Source: Azotobacter salinestris (GTDB lineage: Bacteria; Pseudomonadota; Gammaproteobacteria; Pseudomonadales; Pseudomonadaceae). Taken from it: DNA of 64,000 bases. The notes under the pieces are model-generated. The model was given only the letters and a program-made list of their open reading frames with translations, did not search any database and was not told the origin of the DNA. Below, piece after piece: positions 27,231-34,548 of this stretch. The stretch lies in assembly GCF_009363155.1 (NCBI RefSeq), contig NZ_CP045302.1:3021001-3085000 (forward strand). The letters are read 5' to 3'. A program made the position numbers and the translations under genes. How positions within the stretch are numbered: position 1 is the stretch's first letter; each line of letters starts with the position of its first letter.

Positions 27231-27410
27231 TCATCGCTCGACCACCTCCTTCGGGAAGTGGTGCAGCTTCTTCAACTGGGCGCGGCGGTGGCCGTGTGCC
27301 GGCAGCACCGAGTACACCTGGAGCAGCTCGCCGCTGATGCTCCGCAGGACGACATAGCTTTTGCCGTCAAACTCCCGGACGGTGCTCCGGGTCATGCTCG
27401 GCAGTTGCAT
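27231..27410 (-). CDS. Small hypothetical protein
   Basis: 59 aa from ATG 27410 (GAGGG 8 bases upstream); a TTG start 15 codons earlier is possible. The sequence has alternating beta-like segments (STVREFDGKSYVVLRSISGELLQVYSVL) and a basic tail. A LexA-like box lies 218 bp upstream and a perfect 14-bp palindrome 110 bp upstream. Family not recognised. Confidence 0.5.
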   Translation of the reverse strand: MQLPSMTRSTVREFDGKSYVVLRSISGELLQVYSVLPAHGHRRAQLKKLHHFPKEVVER

Positions 27411-27519
27411 AACTTCTACCCTCGCATACTGGACGCGCTTCGCGCGTCGACTCAAGGCGGTGGCATCCCTGGTTGATTGTCCCTGTCTTCAATATGGAAT
27501 CGACTCTTCGATGGCTAAC

Positions 27520-27533
27520 GTTAGGGCCCTAAC
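27520..27533. promoter_or_regulatory. Perfect 14-bp palindrome GTTAGGGCCCTAAC
   Basis: GTTAGGGCCCTAAC is a perfect inverted repeat with no spacer, preceded by TAAC. It sits upstream of the 59-aa gene and downstream of the LexA-like box. It may be a protein-binding operator; the arms also resemble recombination cores (GTTAGGG), but no cassette structure surrounds it. Confidence 0.4.
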
Positions 27534-27627
27534 CTATCGCTTGTAAACGCGCATTGGACGAATGGACGAAGCGGCGCCAGCGCAGCGGGCCGATACGAAA
27601 AATCCTTTCGGATCAGCCTGCTGTTAT

Positions 27628-27643
27628 CTGTATGTTTGTACAG
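27628..27643. promoter_or_regulatory. LexA-like SOS box
   Basis: CTGTATGTTTGTACAG has the CTG-N10-CAG frame and symmetric CTGTA...TACAG arms of gammaproteobacterial LexA sites; the central six bases are less AT-rich than the ideal CTGTATATATATACAG. The nearest downstream gene on the minus strand starts at 27410. An SOS site is what a phage-derived lysis module would be expected to carry, but promoter elements around it are not certain. Confidence 0.5.
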
Positions 27644-27849
27644 TTGGCGGCACGGTACGGGCGCTTCGCCGCTGCGCCCGTGCCGGGTGGCAGAGAGGCC
27701 GGTACACAGGTGCCGACCCGGCCGCATTTCTCGCTGCCGTACAGGGACCGGCCCGCCGGCTGGATGCCGCAGCGCAGGCTGTCGATGTGGGGGGAGGTGT
27801 GCAGCGAAGCGGGGCAGGGCGGCGTAGAGGGGCGTCGCCGAAAGCGCCA

Positions 27850-28263
27850 TCACCACGTGCAGAGGCTTTTCGTCTTGAGCGCCACGGCGAAGATCTCGTC
27901 CGGGTAGTTCCGCTCGTCGAGGCATCTCAGCAGGGAGGTTCGGAACAGTTCGTTGCTTCTGGCCGGCCATGCCAGCAAGGACATGCCGATTCTCGTGCTG
28001 ACGAGTTTCGAGCATTCCCGAACCGTGGACAGGTGCGACTCCAGGTTTATGTTGGGACCTTCGACTATCGCCTGGACAACGATCTTCTGGGTCCCGTAGT
28101 GGAAGGTCGGCGAGGTGGGGCCGAACGGCCCGTCGCTTTTCCAGCCGACTTCCCTGCAGGAGGCAAGGTCGAAATAACCCAGGTCGAGTTCGACGGCGCT
28201 CGCCGCAAGGACCGGGCCTGCCAGCAATGCGGCCAAGACCGGCAGGAATGGCTGCTTGTTCAT
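27850..28263 (-). CDS. Small exported protein of the lysis cluster
   Basis: 137 aa from ATG 28263 with an N-terminal signal peptide (MNKQPFLPVLAALLAGPVLA) and no lipobox Cys. The mature part has five Cys in all and ends KTKSLCTW. Its ATGA start overlaps the stop of the upstream coiled-coil gene (4 bp), so the two are translated together. The location after a holin suggests a periplasmic lysis accessory, but it is not a recognisable Rz1-type lipoprotein. Function unknown. Confidence 0.65.
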   Translation of the reverse strand: MNKQPFLPVLAALLAGPVLAASAVELDLGYFDLASCREVGWKSDGPFGPTSPTFHYGTQKIVVQAIVEGPNINLESHLSTVRECSKLVSTRIGMSLLAWPARSNELFRTSLLRCLDERNYPDEIFAVALKTKSLCTW

Positions 28264-28649
28264 TTCTTTACGGCCCTCTCGCATACGCCCGGTTTCAGGT
28301 TTTCGGCGGCGCGCCGTTGTGTTTCGTATTCATTGCCCAGCTCGCTTTTGAGCCGGTTGATCTCGAGGGAAAGGGACGTGCTGTCCGCTCTGGTCTGTCC
28401 CGTCCTGTTTTTCACGCGTTCTTTCAGGTCTTCGATTTCCTTCTGCAGGGCGATGATCTTCTTTGTGGTGAGTTCCACATTGATCCGGCTCTCCACGAGG
28501 GCGATGCCGTTTTCCGCCTGACACTTCAGCACCTCGACTTCCTGTTTCGTGGCGAAATAGTCGCGGACGAAAAAGAGGCCCCCGGTCAGGCTGGCGATCA
28601 GCAGGATGATTTCCTTGTACTGTTTGGCGATTTCGAGAAATTGATTCAT
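28260..28649 (-). CDS. Membrane-anchored coiled-coil protein (spanin-like in shape)
   Basis: 129 aa from ATG 28649. One membrane helix near the start (IILLIASLTGGLFFVRDYF) is followed by a long charged coiled coil (ELTTKKIIALQKEIEDLKERVK...SLSLEINRLKSEL). This topology (short cytoplasmic end, one helix, periplasmic coiled coil) is that of phage inner-membrane spanins (Rz), which would fit its place after the holin; no sequence identity to Rz is claimed. Overlaps the next gene by ATGA. Confidence 0.6.
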   Translation of the reverse strand: MNQFLEIAKQYKEIILLIASLTGGLFFVRDYFATKQEVEVLKCQAENGIALVESRINVELTTKKIIALQKEIEDLKERVKNRTGQTRADSTSLSLEINRLKSELGNEYETQRRAAENLKPGVCERAVKK

Positions 28650-28802
28650 GGGCGACAGGGCCGGAGAAGTGGCGGGAGGGTGCGGAAAGGACGGCATCGT
28701 CCGTTGTGGACGCGCCGCTTCCGCGCTGATGGGGCCGGCGTCGGCAGAGGGCGGCGCTGGCGCCACTGCGGGGGTGAAGGCAGTCGGTCGCCGGCGTGCC
28801 GG

Positions 28803-29246
28803 TCACCGGGGGGCGATCGCGCTGACCCGCTTCCAGCGCTCGACCGTGCGCAGGGTGCCGAGCCCGAGCATCCCGAAGATCAGCTCGAACAGCACATCGT
28901 CGAGCGAGGGCAGCGGCGGCGCATTGGTGACGCCGGCCACGGTCAGCAGCCAGGGCAGCAGCGGCCTGATCAGGAACTCGTAGGCGAGGCCCGCCACGCA
29001 CACGTAGCCCGCCAGCGGTCGCCAGCCGGCCTGGAATCCGGACTGGCTGGCGGCTTCGACCTCGTTGATCTTCGCCTGCGCAAGGTTCGTCTGCAGGGCC
29101 GTGTCCAGCTCCTTGAAAGCGTCGTCCTGCTGGAGCCTGAGCAGCTCGAGCTGCGCCCTGGCCTTGGCCTCGGGATCGGGAATCACCCGGTCGAGCAGAT
29201 GGCTGACGGTCGGCAGCAGGGCGCCGGCGGTGGAGAGCAGGCTCAT
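28803..29246 (-). CDS. Phage-type holin, GTA_holin_3TM family
   Basis: 147 aa. It has the PF11351 pattern: DRVIPDPEAKARAQLEL, then LAQAKINEVEAASQSGFQAGWRPLAGYVCVAGLAYEFLIRPLL and LIFGMLGLGTLRTVERWK. Hydrophobic segments are GYVCVAGLAYEFLI, LLPWLLTVAGV and LFELIFGMLGLG. These proteins permeabilise the inner membrane so that a muralytic enzyme can reach the wall. ATG 29246 has GAGGTGAG upstream and overlaps the stop of the preceding gene (ATGA), a typical lysis-cassette coupling. Confidence 0.85.
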   Translation of the reverse strand: MSLLSTAGALLPTVSHLLDRVIPDPEAKARAQLELLRLQQDDAFKELDTALQTNLAQAKINEVEAASQSGFQAGWRPLAGYVCVAGLAYEFLIRPLLPWLLTVAGVTNAPPLPSLDDVLFELIFGMLGLGTLRTVERWKRVSAIAPR

Positions 29247-29725
29247 GGGCTCACCTCGCGTACGGCTTCCAGCGCCCGTGCGTAAAGCGGGCCCCAACTG
29301 CTTTTGTGGGGTTTTCCCGGGCGCCAGGTCCTCAGATACAGGTCCCAGGCGGCGCCGACCGCGTCGACGGCCGGCAGCGGCGCCGGGTCGGTCCACAGCA
29401 GCAGGCGGGCGAACGCGGCGGCGAGGGTGTCGTCGCCCTCGAGGGCGGCATGCACAGCCGCCCCTGCCGGTTGAACGCCACGGGCATTGCAGACCTGCAG
29501 GGCGTGGGCGTGGCTCGCGGCATGGCGCAGGACGCCGCGCACGCCGGCCGGCTCGAACATCCAGTAGCCATGGGCGGGGCCGCCGATCTGGTGACGGTAG
29601 CGGAACGCGGACTCCTGCAGGCCGATGGCCAGGAGCATGACTTCGGCCGCCGGGCTGGTCATGCGGGCGGGCAGCAGGGCCAGGGCCGGGGCGATGGCCT
29701 GTTGACGGACTTCGGATAGGTGCAT
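29243..29725 (-). CDS. Lysozyme/transglycosylase-like phage lysis protein
   Basis: 160 aa, no signal peptide, so it would depend on the holin for release. LLAIGLQESAFRYRHQIGGPAHGYWMFEP resembles the Glu-Ser active-site region and following G-x-x-x-F loop of SLT/goose-type muramidases (ES near residue 45), and the C-terminal end has AAWDLYLRTWRPGKP..WGPLYARA. GGAGG is 5-6 bases upstream of ATG 29725. The stop overlaps the holin start. The muralytic call rests on the motif and the holin neighbour and should be treated as probable. Confidence 0.65.
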   Translation of the reverse strand: MHLSEVRQQAIAPALALLPARMTSPAAEVMLLAIGLQESAFRYRHQIGGPAHGYWMFEPAGVRGVLRHAASHAHALQVCNARGVQPAGAAVHAALEGDDTLAAAFARLLLWTDPAPLPAVDAVGAAWDLYLRTWRPGKPHKSSWGPLYARALEAVREVSP

Positions 29726-29893
29726 GGGAGCCTCCGGAAGCGCTCGCGCCAAGGCAAGGCTTCGAGCGTGTCGAATGAGGGGATACCTTGGGGAGGGCTG
29801 TGCGGCCTGGTTATCCGGCGTGCTGGCGAGCCGGCCGGACGACCAGGGGGAGTAGCCGGGATCGCCGGCCGCAAGCGGCCGGCGTGCGCCAAT

Positions 29894-29916
29894 GGAAAGC
29901 CCGCGCGGGGCGGGCT
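29894..29916 (-). terminator. Rho-independent terminator after the first PL7 alginate lyase gene
   Basis: On the minus strand AGCCCGC - loop - GCGGGCT followed by TTCC. It lies 20 bp beyond the stop of the 29936-30619 gene and before the lysis genes start at 29725, so the lyase probably forms its own transcript. Confidence 0.7.
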
Positions 29917-29935
29917 CTTCATCTATCTGCGACGC

Positions 29936-30619
29936 TCAGTAATGCAGCAGCTCCATGCTGTGCCAGATGGCCCGGCTGCCCTCGGTCAGCAGCGTGGTAG
30001 CGACCGGATCCTCCTGGTTGTACACCCCGGCCTTGAAGTAGAGGTTCTTGCTGTCCCAGGTGCTGTCGAAGCTGAGATCGATCGAGCCGGCACGGTCCCC
30101 ATGCTGCACGCTCACCTTCACCGCGCGGGTCGAGGAGGCGAAGATGCTGTACGAGAAGCTGGAATTCAGCGGGACGCTCTGCAGGATCACGTAGTTCACC
30201 GGGTCCACCTGATTGTAGGTCTTGCGAAAGCCGACCCGGATCTTGCCGTTGTCGAAGAACAGCTTCAGCGGCGGCCGGTCGTTGTTGACCACGTGGATCT
30301 GGCCGATGACGGTCTTGCCGGTACTCGGCAGGGACTTCATGGTCAGCGCCGAGCGCAGGTAGTGGTTCGGTTTGGAGGCCAGGGTGAAATTGCGCAGCGT
30401 GCGGGTGCCGGGAACGATTTCCCGGAATTCGGTGCGGGTCCTGTCGGTGCTCTCGGTGCTCGCCCCTTTGGTCGGTGCCCACAGCTCCAGCTCGCCGCTC
30501 GGCAGCGTCTTGAAGAACTCGTTCTCGGGGAATTCGCCGGGCCAGTAGGTCTTGGCCGAGCCGTCCGTGATGGCCTCGGGGGTGGTCAGATTCACGCGGG
30601 TCAGATCGATGGTAGCCAT
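29936..30619 (-). CDS. Alginate lyase, polysaccharide lyase family 7, no signal peptide
   Basis: 227-aa single-domain PL7 enzyme (beta-jelly roll). All three family motifs are present: RTEFRE at residues 62-67, QIH at 107-109 and YFKAGVYNQ at 194-202, which supply the substrate-binding Arg, the Gln-His pair and the catalytic Tyr. QIH (rather than QVH) often goes with guluronate-containing substrates. It starts MATIDLTRVNLTTPEA with no signal peptide, so release needs lysis or a special route. Paralogue at 30975-31649. The holin/lysozyme-like genes are next downstream. A. vinelandii has PL7 lyases of this kind (AlyA group); exact orthology is not tested. Confidence 0.9.
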   Translation of the reverse strand: MATIDLTRVNLTTPEAITDGSAKTYWPGEFPENEFFKTLPSGELELWAPTKGASTESTDRTRTEFREIVPGTRTLRNFTLASKPNHYLRSALTMKSLPSTGKTVIGQIHVVNNDRPPLKLFFDNGKIRVGFRKTYNQVDPVNYVILQSVPLNSSFSYSIFASSTRAVKVSVQHGDRAGSIDLSFDSTWDSKNLYFKAGVYNQEDPVATTLLTEGSRAIWHSMELLHY

Positions 30620-30974
30620 TGCTCGTTTCTCCTCTGTTGATCAACCGGCAGCGCTCCGATGGGCTCGGAGTCGTCTGCCGCGCAGCTCCAGCCAGTACGG
30701 GGCGTACTGGAACTGGCGGTGCCCCTTGTGCCGCGCCCCGTCGGGGCGCGTGCGGCGGGCCGGGTTGCCGGCCCGGGATTCCGGGTATGCGGGTGGTCGA
30801 GCGTGGCGGGGGCGGCCGTGGCATGGCCGACGCCGCCACGTTCGGGAGGGGGAAATGAAAAGGCCCGCACGAGGCGGGCCCGGGGCGGAGCGGATTTCCG
30901 GCAGCGGCATGCGCTTGAAAGGCGGCGTTAGCCGATACGGCCCCGTCGTGGTGCGGTTGCCGGAGACCCGGCAG
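30620..30974. other. Intergenic stretch between the two PL7 genes
   Basis: 355 bp with no supported gene. It contains the terminator of the upstream lyase (30852-30880) and must hold the promoter of the downstream lyase; GAGGAGAAACG lies close before ATG 30619. Confidence 0.5.
30852..30880 (-). terminator. Rho-independent terminator after the second PL7 alginate lyase gene
   Basis: On the minus strand GGCCCGC - CTCGT - GCGGGCC followed by TTTTCATTT. About 95 bp beyond the 30975-31649 stop. It has the same design as the terminators at 29894 and 32014. Confidence 0.75.
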
Positions 30975-31649
30975 TCAGGTGCGTTCCGTTTCGAGCTTGT
31001 GGATGATCGCCCGCGACCCGGCGTCCGGCGGAGTCAGGTCGGTGGCGTCTTCCTGGTTGTAGAGCCCGGCCTTGAAGTAGAGCAGGCGTCCCACGTAGGA
31101 CGGCAGCATGTTGAAGCGGCACTCGCCTCGGCGCGCGCCGTGGGCGAGATTGATCGAAACCACCCCGCCCTGGCTCACCCCGACGGAAAAGCTGATGCGC
31201 TCGTCGAGGGGAATGCCTTCCAGCAGGACGAAATCCGGATCGCTCGTCTGGTTGCAGTGCTGGCGCACCTTGGCGCGGATGGAGCCGTTGTCCCAGAGGA
31301 TCTTCAGCATCGGCCGGCTGATGTCCTTCACATGGATCTGCCCGATGACCACCTTGCCGTTCGGGGTGACCTGGCGCATGGTCATGGCCACGCGCAGGTA
31401 CTGGGACACGTATTCGCCGAGTTGCCAGTTCTTCAGGGTCGTGGTGCCGGGGACGATCTCGCGGAACTCCGTGCGGGTGCGTTCGGAGTTTGTAGTCGTG
31501 GCGCCTTTGGTCGGCGCCCAGAGGGCAAGGTCGCCGCTTTCGAGGATGGAGAAATAGTCGCAGGTCGGGAATTCGGGCCAGTAGGTAATGGCCCCTCCGG
31601 CGGCGGTGACTTCCGGGGTGGTGAGATTCCAGTAGCTGAGATCGATCAT
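30975..31649 (-). CDS. Alginate lyase, polysaccharide lyase family 7, no signal peptide (second copy)
   Basis: 224-aa PL7 enzyme: RTEFRE at residues 59-64, QIH at 104-106, YFKAGLYNQ at 191-199. Similar to the neighbour at 29936-30619 over its whole length but clearly diverged, so an old duplication. Starts MIDLSYWNLTTPE with no signal peptide. AGAGGAAC lies just before ATG 31649. It has its own terminator (30852-30880). Expected in the cytoplasm unless freed by the holin/lysozyme-like genes downstream. Confidence 0.9.
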   Translation of the reverse strand: MIDLSYWNLTTPEVTAAGGAITYWPEFPTCDYFSILESGDLALWAPTKGATTTNSERTRTEFREIVPGTTTLKNWQLGEYVSQYLRVAMTMRQVTPNGKVVIGQIHVKDISRPMLKILWDNGSIRAKVRQHCNQTSDPDFVLLEGIPLDERISFSVGVSQGGVVSINLAHGARRGECRFNMLPSYVGRLLYFKAGLYNQEDATDLTPPDAGSRAIIHKLETERT

Positions 31650-32013
31650 TTACTGTTCCTCTTGGTGGGTGCTGCGGCAAAGCAACGCCATGGCCCGCTA
31701 GGCGACGGGACGCGCCGCGCAGCGGGTCTTCGGCGGGATGGCGAAGTTGGAAGGCTGGCGCCGGATGGGGGCGCCGAGGCCGCGCCGGGCACCGGGCGAA
31801 TGGCTGCCCGGCGGGCAGTGTCCGAACGGGCCGGCCCGAATGGGCGGGCGGGAGTCGGCCTGTGCGAATCGCGGTGGCTTCCCGTCGAGGGCACGGTCGT
31901 GCAGGCGCTGCTCCGGACGTCCGAGGCAGCCGAAGCTGCCATAGTCGGAACCTGTGGCCCGGCGCTTATGGTCTGGAGCGGCCATGCGATGCCTCCGGTG
32001 GCGGGGTGCGGGC

Positions 32014-32039
32014 ATGAAAAAGCCCGCACTGGGCGGGCT
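32014..32039 (-). terminator. Rho-independent terminator with no evident gene in front
   Basis: Minus strand AGCCCGC - CCAGT - GCGGGCT followed by TTTTT. Strong by eye. The nearest minus-strand gene upstream (32293) already has a terminator at 32193-32225, so what this one ends is unclear. Confidence 0.7.
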
Positions 32040-32192
32040 GCTGGAGTTTCGGTGTGTCGATCGCCGCCGGGCATGCCGACGCAGACCTCAAGGCGCAATG
32101 CGCAACGGACCGGGCCGGGAAGCGCCAGGGGATGTCCGTATCGGTGCGGCTGTCGGGCTGGCGTATCCGGGGCTTTCCCCGGGCCGGAAAAC

Positions 32193-32225
32193 GAAAAGCC
32201 CGGCCGAATCGCTTCGGGCCGGGCT
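32193..32225 (-). terminator. Rho-independent terminator after the phage-type gene at 32293-32859
   Basis: Minus strand AGCCCGGCC - stem/loop - GGCCGGGCT followed by TTTTCG, with an added GAA/TTC step in the stem. About 70 bp after the stop of the upstream gene. Confidence 0.75.
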
Positions 32226-32292
32226 CGGGGGACTTTCGCAAGGGCGTTACTGTTGGACGATGAAAAAAGAATTGCTCAGGCGCTCACGACCG

Positions 32293-32859
32293 TCAAGTCG
32301 CCTCGTCGATCAGCAGGCCTTCGTCCTGCAGGATCGCCTGCACCTGGACCAGCGCCGCGTCCACCATGGCCTCCAGTTCCTTGCGGATGCCGGCGCGCCA
32401 GCGTCGGCGGGTCTGCTCCGGCCTGCCCTCCGGATCCCAGGTGTTCATGTCGTAGAACTCCGCGGGCAGCACGAGCATGTCGGTCGAGCGCCTGCCGCTG
32501 CGTCCCTTCTGCTGGGGGATCGCCCAGGTGGTCACGGCCTTGTAGCGGAACAGCTGTGGCGCCGGTGACCTGAGCTGCGGCACGAGCCGGCCGATGGCCT
32601 CCACCTTGCGCGCATTGTGCGTGCTGTATCTGGCCACCAGCACATGCCAGAGGCGTGGTGGCAGTTCGCGGTGCAGACGGGCATGCACCAGGCAGTCCAG
32701 GGCGAGCCTTTCCTGCGCCGTCGAGCGGGGCCCCGGGCGCGGGCCCGGACTGGCATCCCGGCTCAGCCGCTGCCAGGCCTGCTTGCTCGCCGTATCGATA
32801 CAGTCCTCCGCCAGACAGCGGATGACAGCGCTCAGTGCGTCTCGGTAGATCACGGGCAT
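32293..32859 (-). CDS. Prophage-type hypothetical protein (possible late-gene regulator)
   Basis: 188 aa. No certain family. Recognisable features: a helical N-terminus (YRDALSAVIRCLAEDCIDTASKQAWQRL), LALDCLVHARLHRELPPRLWHVLVARYSTHNARKVEAIGRL, which resembles helix-turn-helix-like stretches of pseudomonad prophage proteins, and WDPEGRPEQTRRRWRAGIRKELE near the end. GAGGGG directly precedes ATG 32859. It lies where lambdoid phages keep the antiterminator/activator of the lysis block: first gene opposite the repressor. The regulatory role is inference from place only. Confidence 0.55.
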   Translation of the reverse strand: MPVIYRDALSAVIRCLAEDCIDTASKQAWQRLSRDASPGPRPGPRSTAQERLALDCLVHARLHRELPPRLWHVLVARYSTHNARKVEAIGRLVPQLRSPAPQLFRYKAVTTWAIPQQKGRSGRRSTDMLVLPAEFYDMNTWDPEGRPEQTRRRWRAGIRKELEAMVDAALVQVQAILQDEGLLIDEAT

Positions 32860-33185
32860 TCCCCCTCGGATAGGATGATTTCCAGGGTTTCAGGCGAAAA
32901 AAGGCTTGTTTTCTGAAGGCGGCCGAACGCGGGGTGCAGGCAGGGCGCCGTGGGGGCTACGGCGATCCGCGATTGCCAGCGGGTTGTCCCCTGTTCGCGG
33001 TAATGCCGGCGTGCGGGGCGAGGGCGACGCCGGCAGGGGCCTGCCGGGGCCCCTGGCTGGGGTGACTGTCCATGGCTCGCTGCTGCCTCATGGCGGGCTC
33101 CCTTCGCTTGGTCTAGAAAAAAATTCAAGCATGCTTGTTTTATATGGGCAAGCATGCTTTGCAAGTCCCCTTGTATATTGCCGCC
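32860..33185. promoter_or_regulatory. Divergent promoter region between lysis/lyase cluster and repressor operon
   Basis: 326 bp separating the leftward phage-type gene and the rightward Xre gene. It contains the paired palindromes at 33126-33159 next to the repressor start; TATATT at 33174-33179 is a possible -10 element for a transcript covering the repressor. The rest shows no gene. Confidence 0.5.
33126..33159. promoter_or_regulatory. Paired palindromic operator CAAGCATGCTTG
   Basis: CAAGCATGCTTG (33126-33137) is a perfect 12-bp palindrome; CAAGCATGCTT recurs at 33149-33159 (followed by TG after one extra T). Centres are 23 bp apart, about two helical turns, as for cooperative binding of C1-type repressors. 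It lies 27-60 bp before the Xre gene start, so autoregulation is likely, with possible control of the divergent lysis cluster. Confidence 0.65.
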
Positions 33186-33689
33186 ATGAACATCACGGAT
33201 CGAATGACGCGGTTGATTCTGGCGAGAAGGCCAAGGGTCGGCGCGCGCGGGATAAGACGGGCGATCGCCGATGCCTGCGGCATCAGCTACGAAGCCGTGC
33301 GGCAATGGTTTTCGGGGAATACCGGAAGCATCAGGAACGAGAACCTGATCGCCATTGCCGAGACCTTCGATACCACGATCGACTGGCTGCTGGCGGGCGA
33401 CGGGGAACCTCCCCACCGGGCCCCGGCCGAAGGCGGCGGCACCCTCCTTGCCGAGCACGTGCCGAGCCTTTCCCTAGACGCCATCGCCTCGCCCCGCTCG
33501 CGGCTGTTTCTGGAGCGGATCGCTAGCGCCGCGGCCGAGGGCCGGCTGAGCGAGGACGATCTGGCGCTGCTGGATCAGATCGCCACGCGCCTCGAAAGCG
33601 CGTCCGGGCGGGCGGTCTCCCCGGACAATTCGGAGAGTCATCAGCGCTTGAGGAACAAGCTCAGGAGAAATGATCCCACTGCTCGGTAG
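33186..33689 (+). CDS. Xre/C1-like helix-turn-helix repressor
   Basis: 167 aa. The N-terminal HTH (about residues 5-65) reads RGIRRAIADACGISYEAVRQWFSG...IRNENLIAIAETFDTTIDWLLAGDG, the pattern of lambda C1-type repressors (IDWLLxGxG). There is no S24 peptidase domain, so it is not cleaved like C1 by RecA. ATG 33186 follows the palindromic operator and TATATT; earlier in-frame starts lie within the operator. It overlaps the HipA-like gene by 20 bp, giving a repressor-kinase operon reminiscent of hipBA. Confidence 0.8.
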   Translation: MNITDRMTRLILARRPRVGARGIRRAIADACGISYEAVRQWFSGNTGSIRNENLIAIAETFDTTIDWLLAGDGEPPHRAPAEGGGTLLAEHVPSLSLDAIASPRSRLFLERIASAAAEGRLSEDDLALLDQIATRLESASGRAVSPDNSESHQRLRNKLRRNDPTAR

Positions 33690-34548
33690 CGACGCTTTCG
33701 CCGGCCAGCTCGGCCCGCCCAGGAATCGTGGGGCCAGCCCCATTTTTCGAGCCAAGATCAGAGTCGACGGTGCTTCCCTGCACTGCTACGTCAAACCCCT
33801 GCCTGACCGCATCCGGTGCCCGGTGAGCGGCAGGGAGGTCGCGAATCAGGAGATTGTGAGCGAGGCCCTGGGCTATGTGCTTGCCAGATCGGTCGGCCTG
33901 AAAGTGCCTGACGTCGCGGGCATCATCCTGCTGGAGCCCCGGCAGATCCCGAAGGAGCTGCATCCGGCCCTGCGCGAAGCCTGCGGCGGCAGGGCGCAGA
34001 GCGACTATTTCTGCTGGTTCAGCAAGGACATGAAATATCCCAGCCTGCGTCAGCTGCATCTGGACGACGTGCGGCATCCCTGGCTGCAGAAACTTCGCGG
34101 TCGCCGCCTGGCCCGGCAGTTGGCCGATAACCCGGAGTCCTCCAGCATAATAGTGCTGGACCAGTGGCTGCTGAACAGCGACAGGAACATCGGTAATCTG
34201 CTCGAATCTCCTTGCAAATCGCTTTTTCTCATCGACCACGGCAGATTGTTTCATTATCCCAACTGGGAACCCGGCCGGATTGGAATGGCGCCCTGGCCCT
34301 GGGAAAACAGACTGCAAAAGTTGATAGACGATTTCATTCCCGATTGGAGTGAAGCGCTGCCCAACAAAAGCGCCCGTGCATTGGCCTATAATATTTTTGC
34401 TGTCAGCTTCAGGGAGACTGGAGCGGAAGCTGCCCGGATAGTATTGTCGGAGTTCTTCGAGCACACGGAAATCGAGGTTATCCTCCGGCTCCTGGCGGAG
34501 CGCCTCGAGCAGGAACAATACACCGAGGCTGCAGACTTCATTCCATGA
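33670..34548 (+). CDS. HipA-like (PI-kinase fold) protein
   Basis: 292 aa. The kinase-like core shows a candidate ATP-binding Lys42 (CYVKP), a helix NQEIVSEALGYVLARSVGLKVP, catalytic-loop-like VLDQWLLNSDRNIGNLL (about 162-178, Asp164, Asp171, Asn176) and the metal-binding-like LIDHG (Asp189). The order matches 'HipA family kinase' proteins usually found beside DUF3037. AGGAG lies just before ATG 33670. GC is lower than the surroundings, suggesting transfer. It could phosphorylate a host target as a toxin, or be a defence effector. Function inferred. Confidence 0.65.
   Translation: MIPLLGSDAFAGQLGPPRNRGASPIFRAKIRVDGASLHCYVKPLPDRIRCPVSGREVANQEIVSEALGYVLARSVGLKVPDVAGIILLEPRQIPKELHPALREACGGRAQSDYFCWFSKDMKYPSLRQLHLDDVRHPWLQKLRGRRLARQLADNPESSSIIVLDQWLLNSDRNIGNLLESPCKSLFLIDHGRLFHYPNWEPGRIGMAPWPWENRLQKLIDDFIPDWSEALPNKSARALAYNIFAVSFRETGAEAARIVLSEFFEHTEIEVILRLLAERLEQEQYTEAADFIP

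Larger units (their letters stand above)
27411..27849. other. Intergenic control region inside the accessory cluster
   Basis: 439 bp with no gene I can support on either strand. It holds two symmetric sites listed separately (27520-27533 and 27628-27643). The stretch around 27560-27660 is AT-richer, as expected for a promoter. A small RNA or leader cannot be excluded. Confidence 0.4.
31650..32292. other. Long stretch with two terminators, no supported gene
   Basis: 643 bp. Two minus-strand terminators (32014-32039, 32193-32225) divide it. The second ends the 32293-32859 transcript; the first implies a further short transcript between about 32040 and 32190, where I see no convincing open frame, so a small RNA or decayed gene is possible. 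The part at 31650-32000 has open frames of biased composition only. Confidence 0.4.

Noticed and set aside
27521-28015. Minus-strand frame through the intergenic control region and into the exported-protein gene
   Set aside because: Overlaps the better-supported 27850-28263 gene in another frame and spans the LexA-like box and palindrome; composition is not protein-like.
31698-32098. Overlapping open frames on both strands between the phage-type gene and the second PL7 gene
   Set aside because: No ribosome-binding site, biased composition, crossed by a strong terminator.
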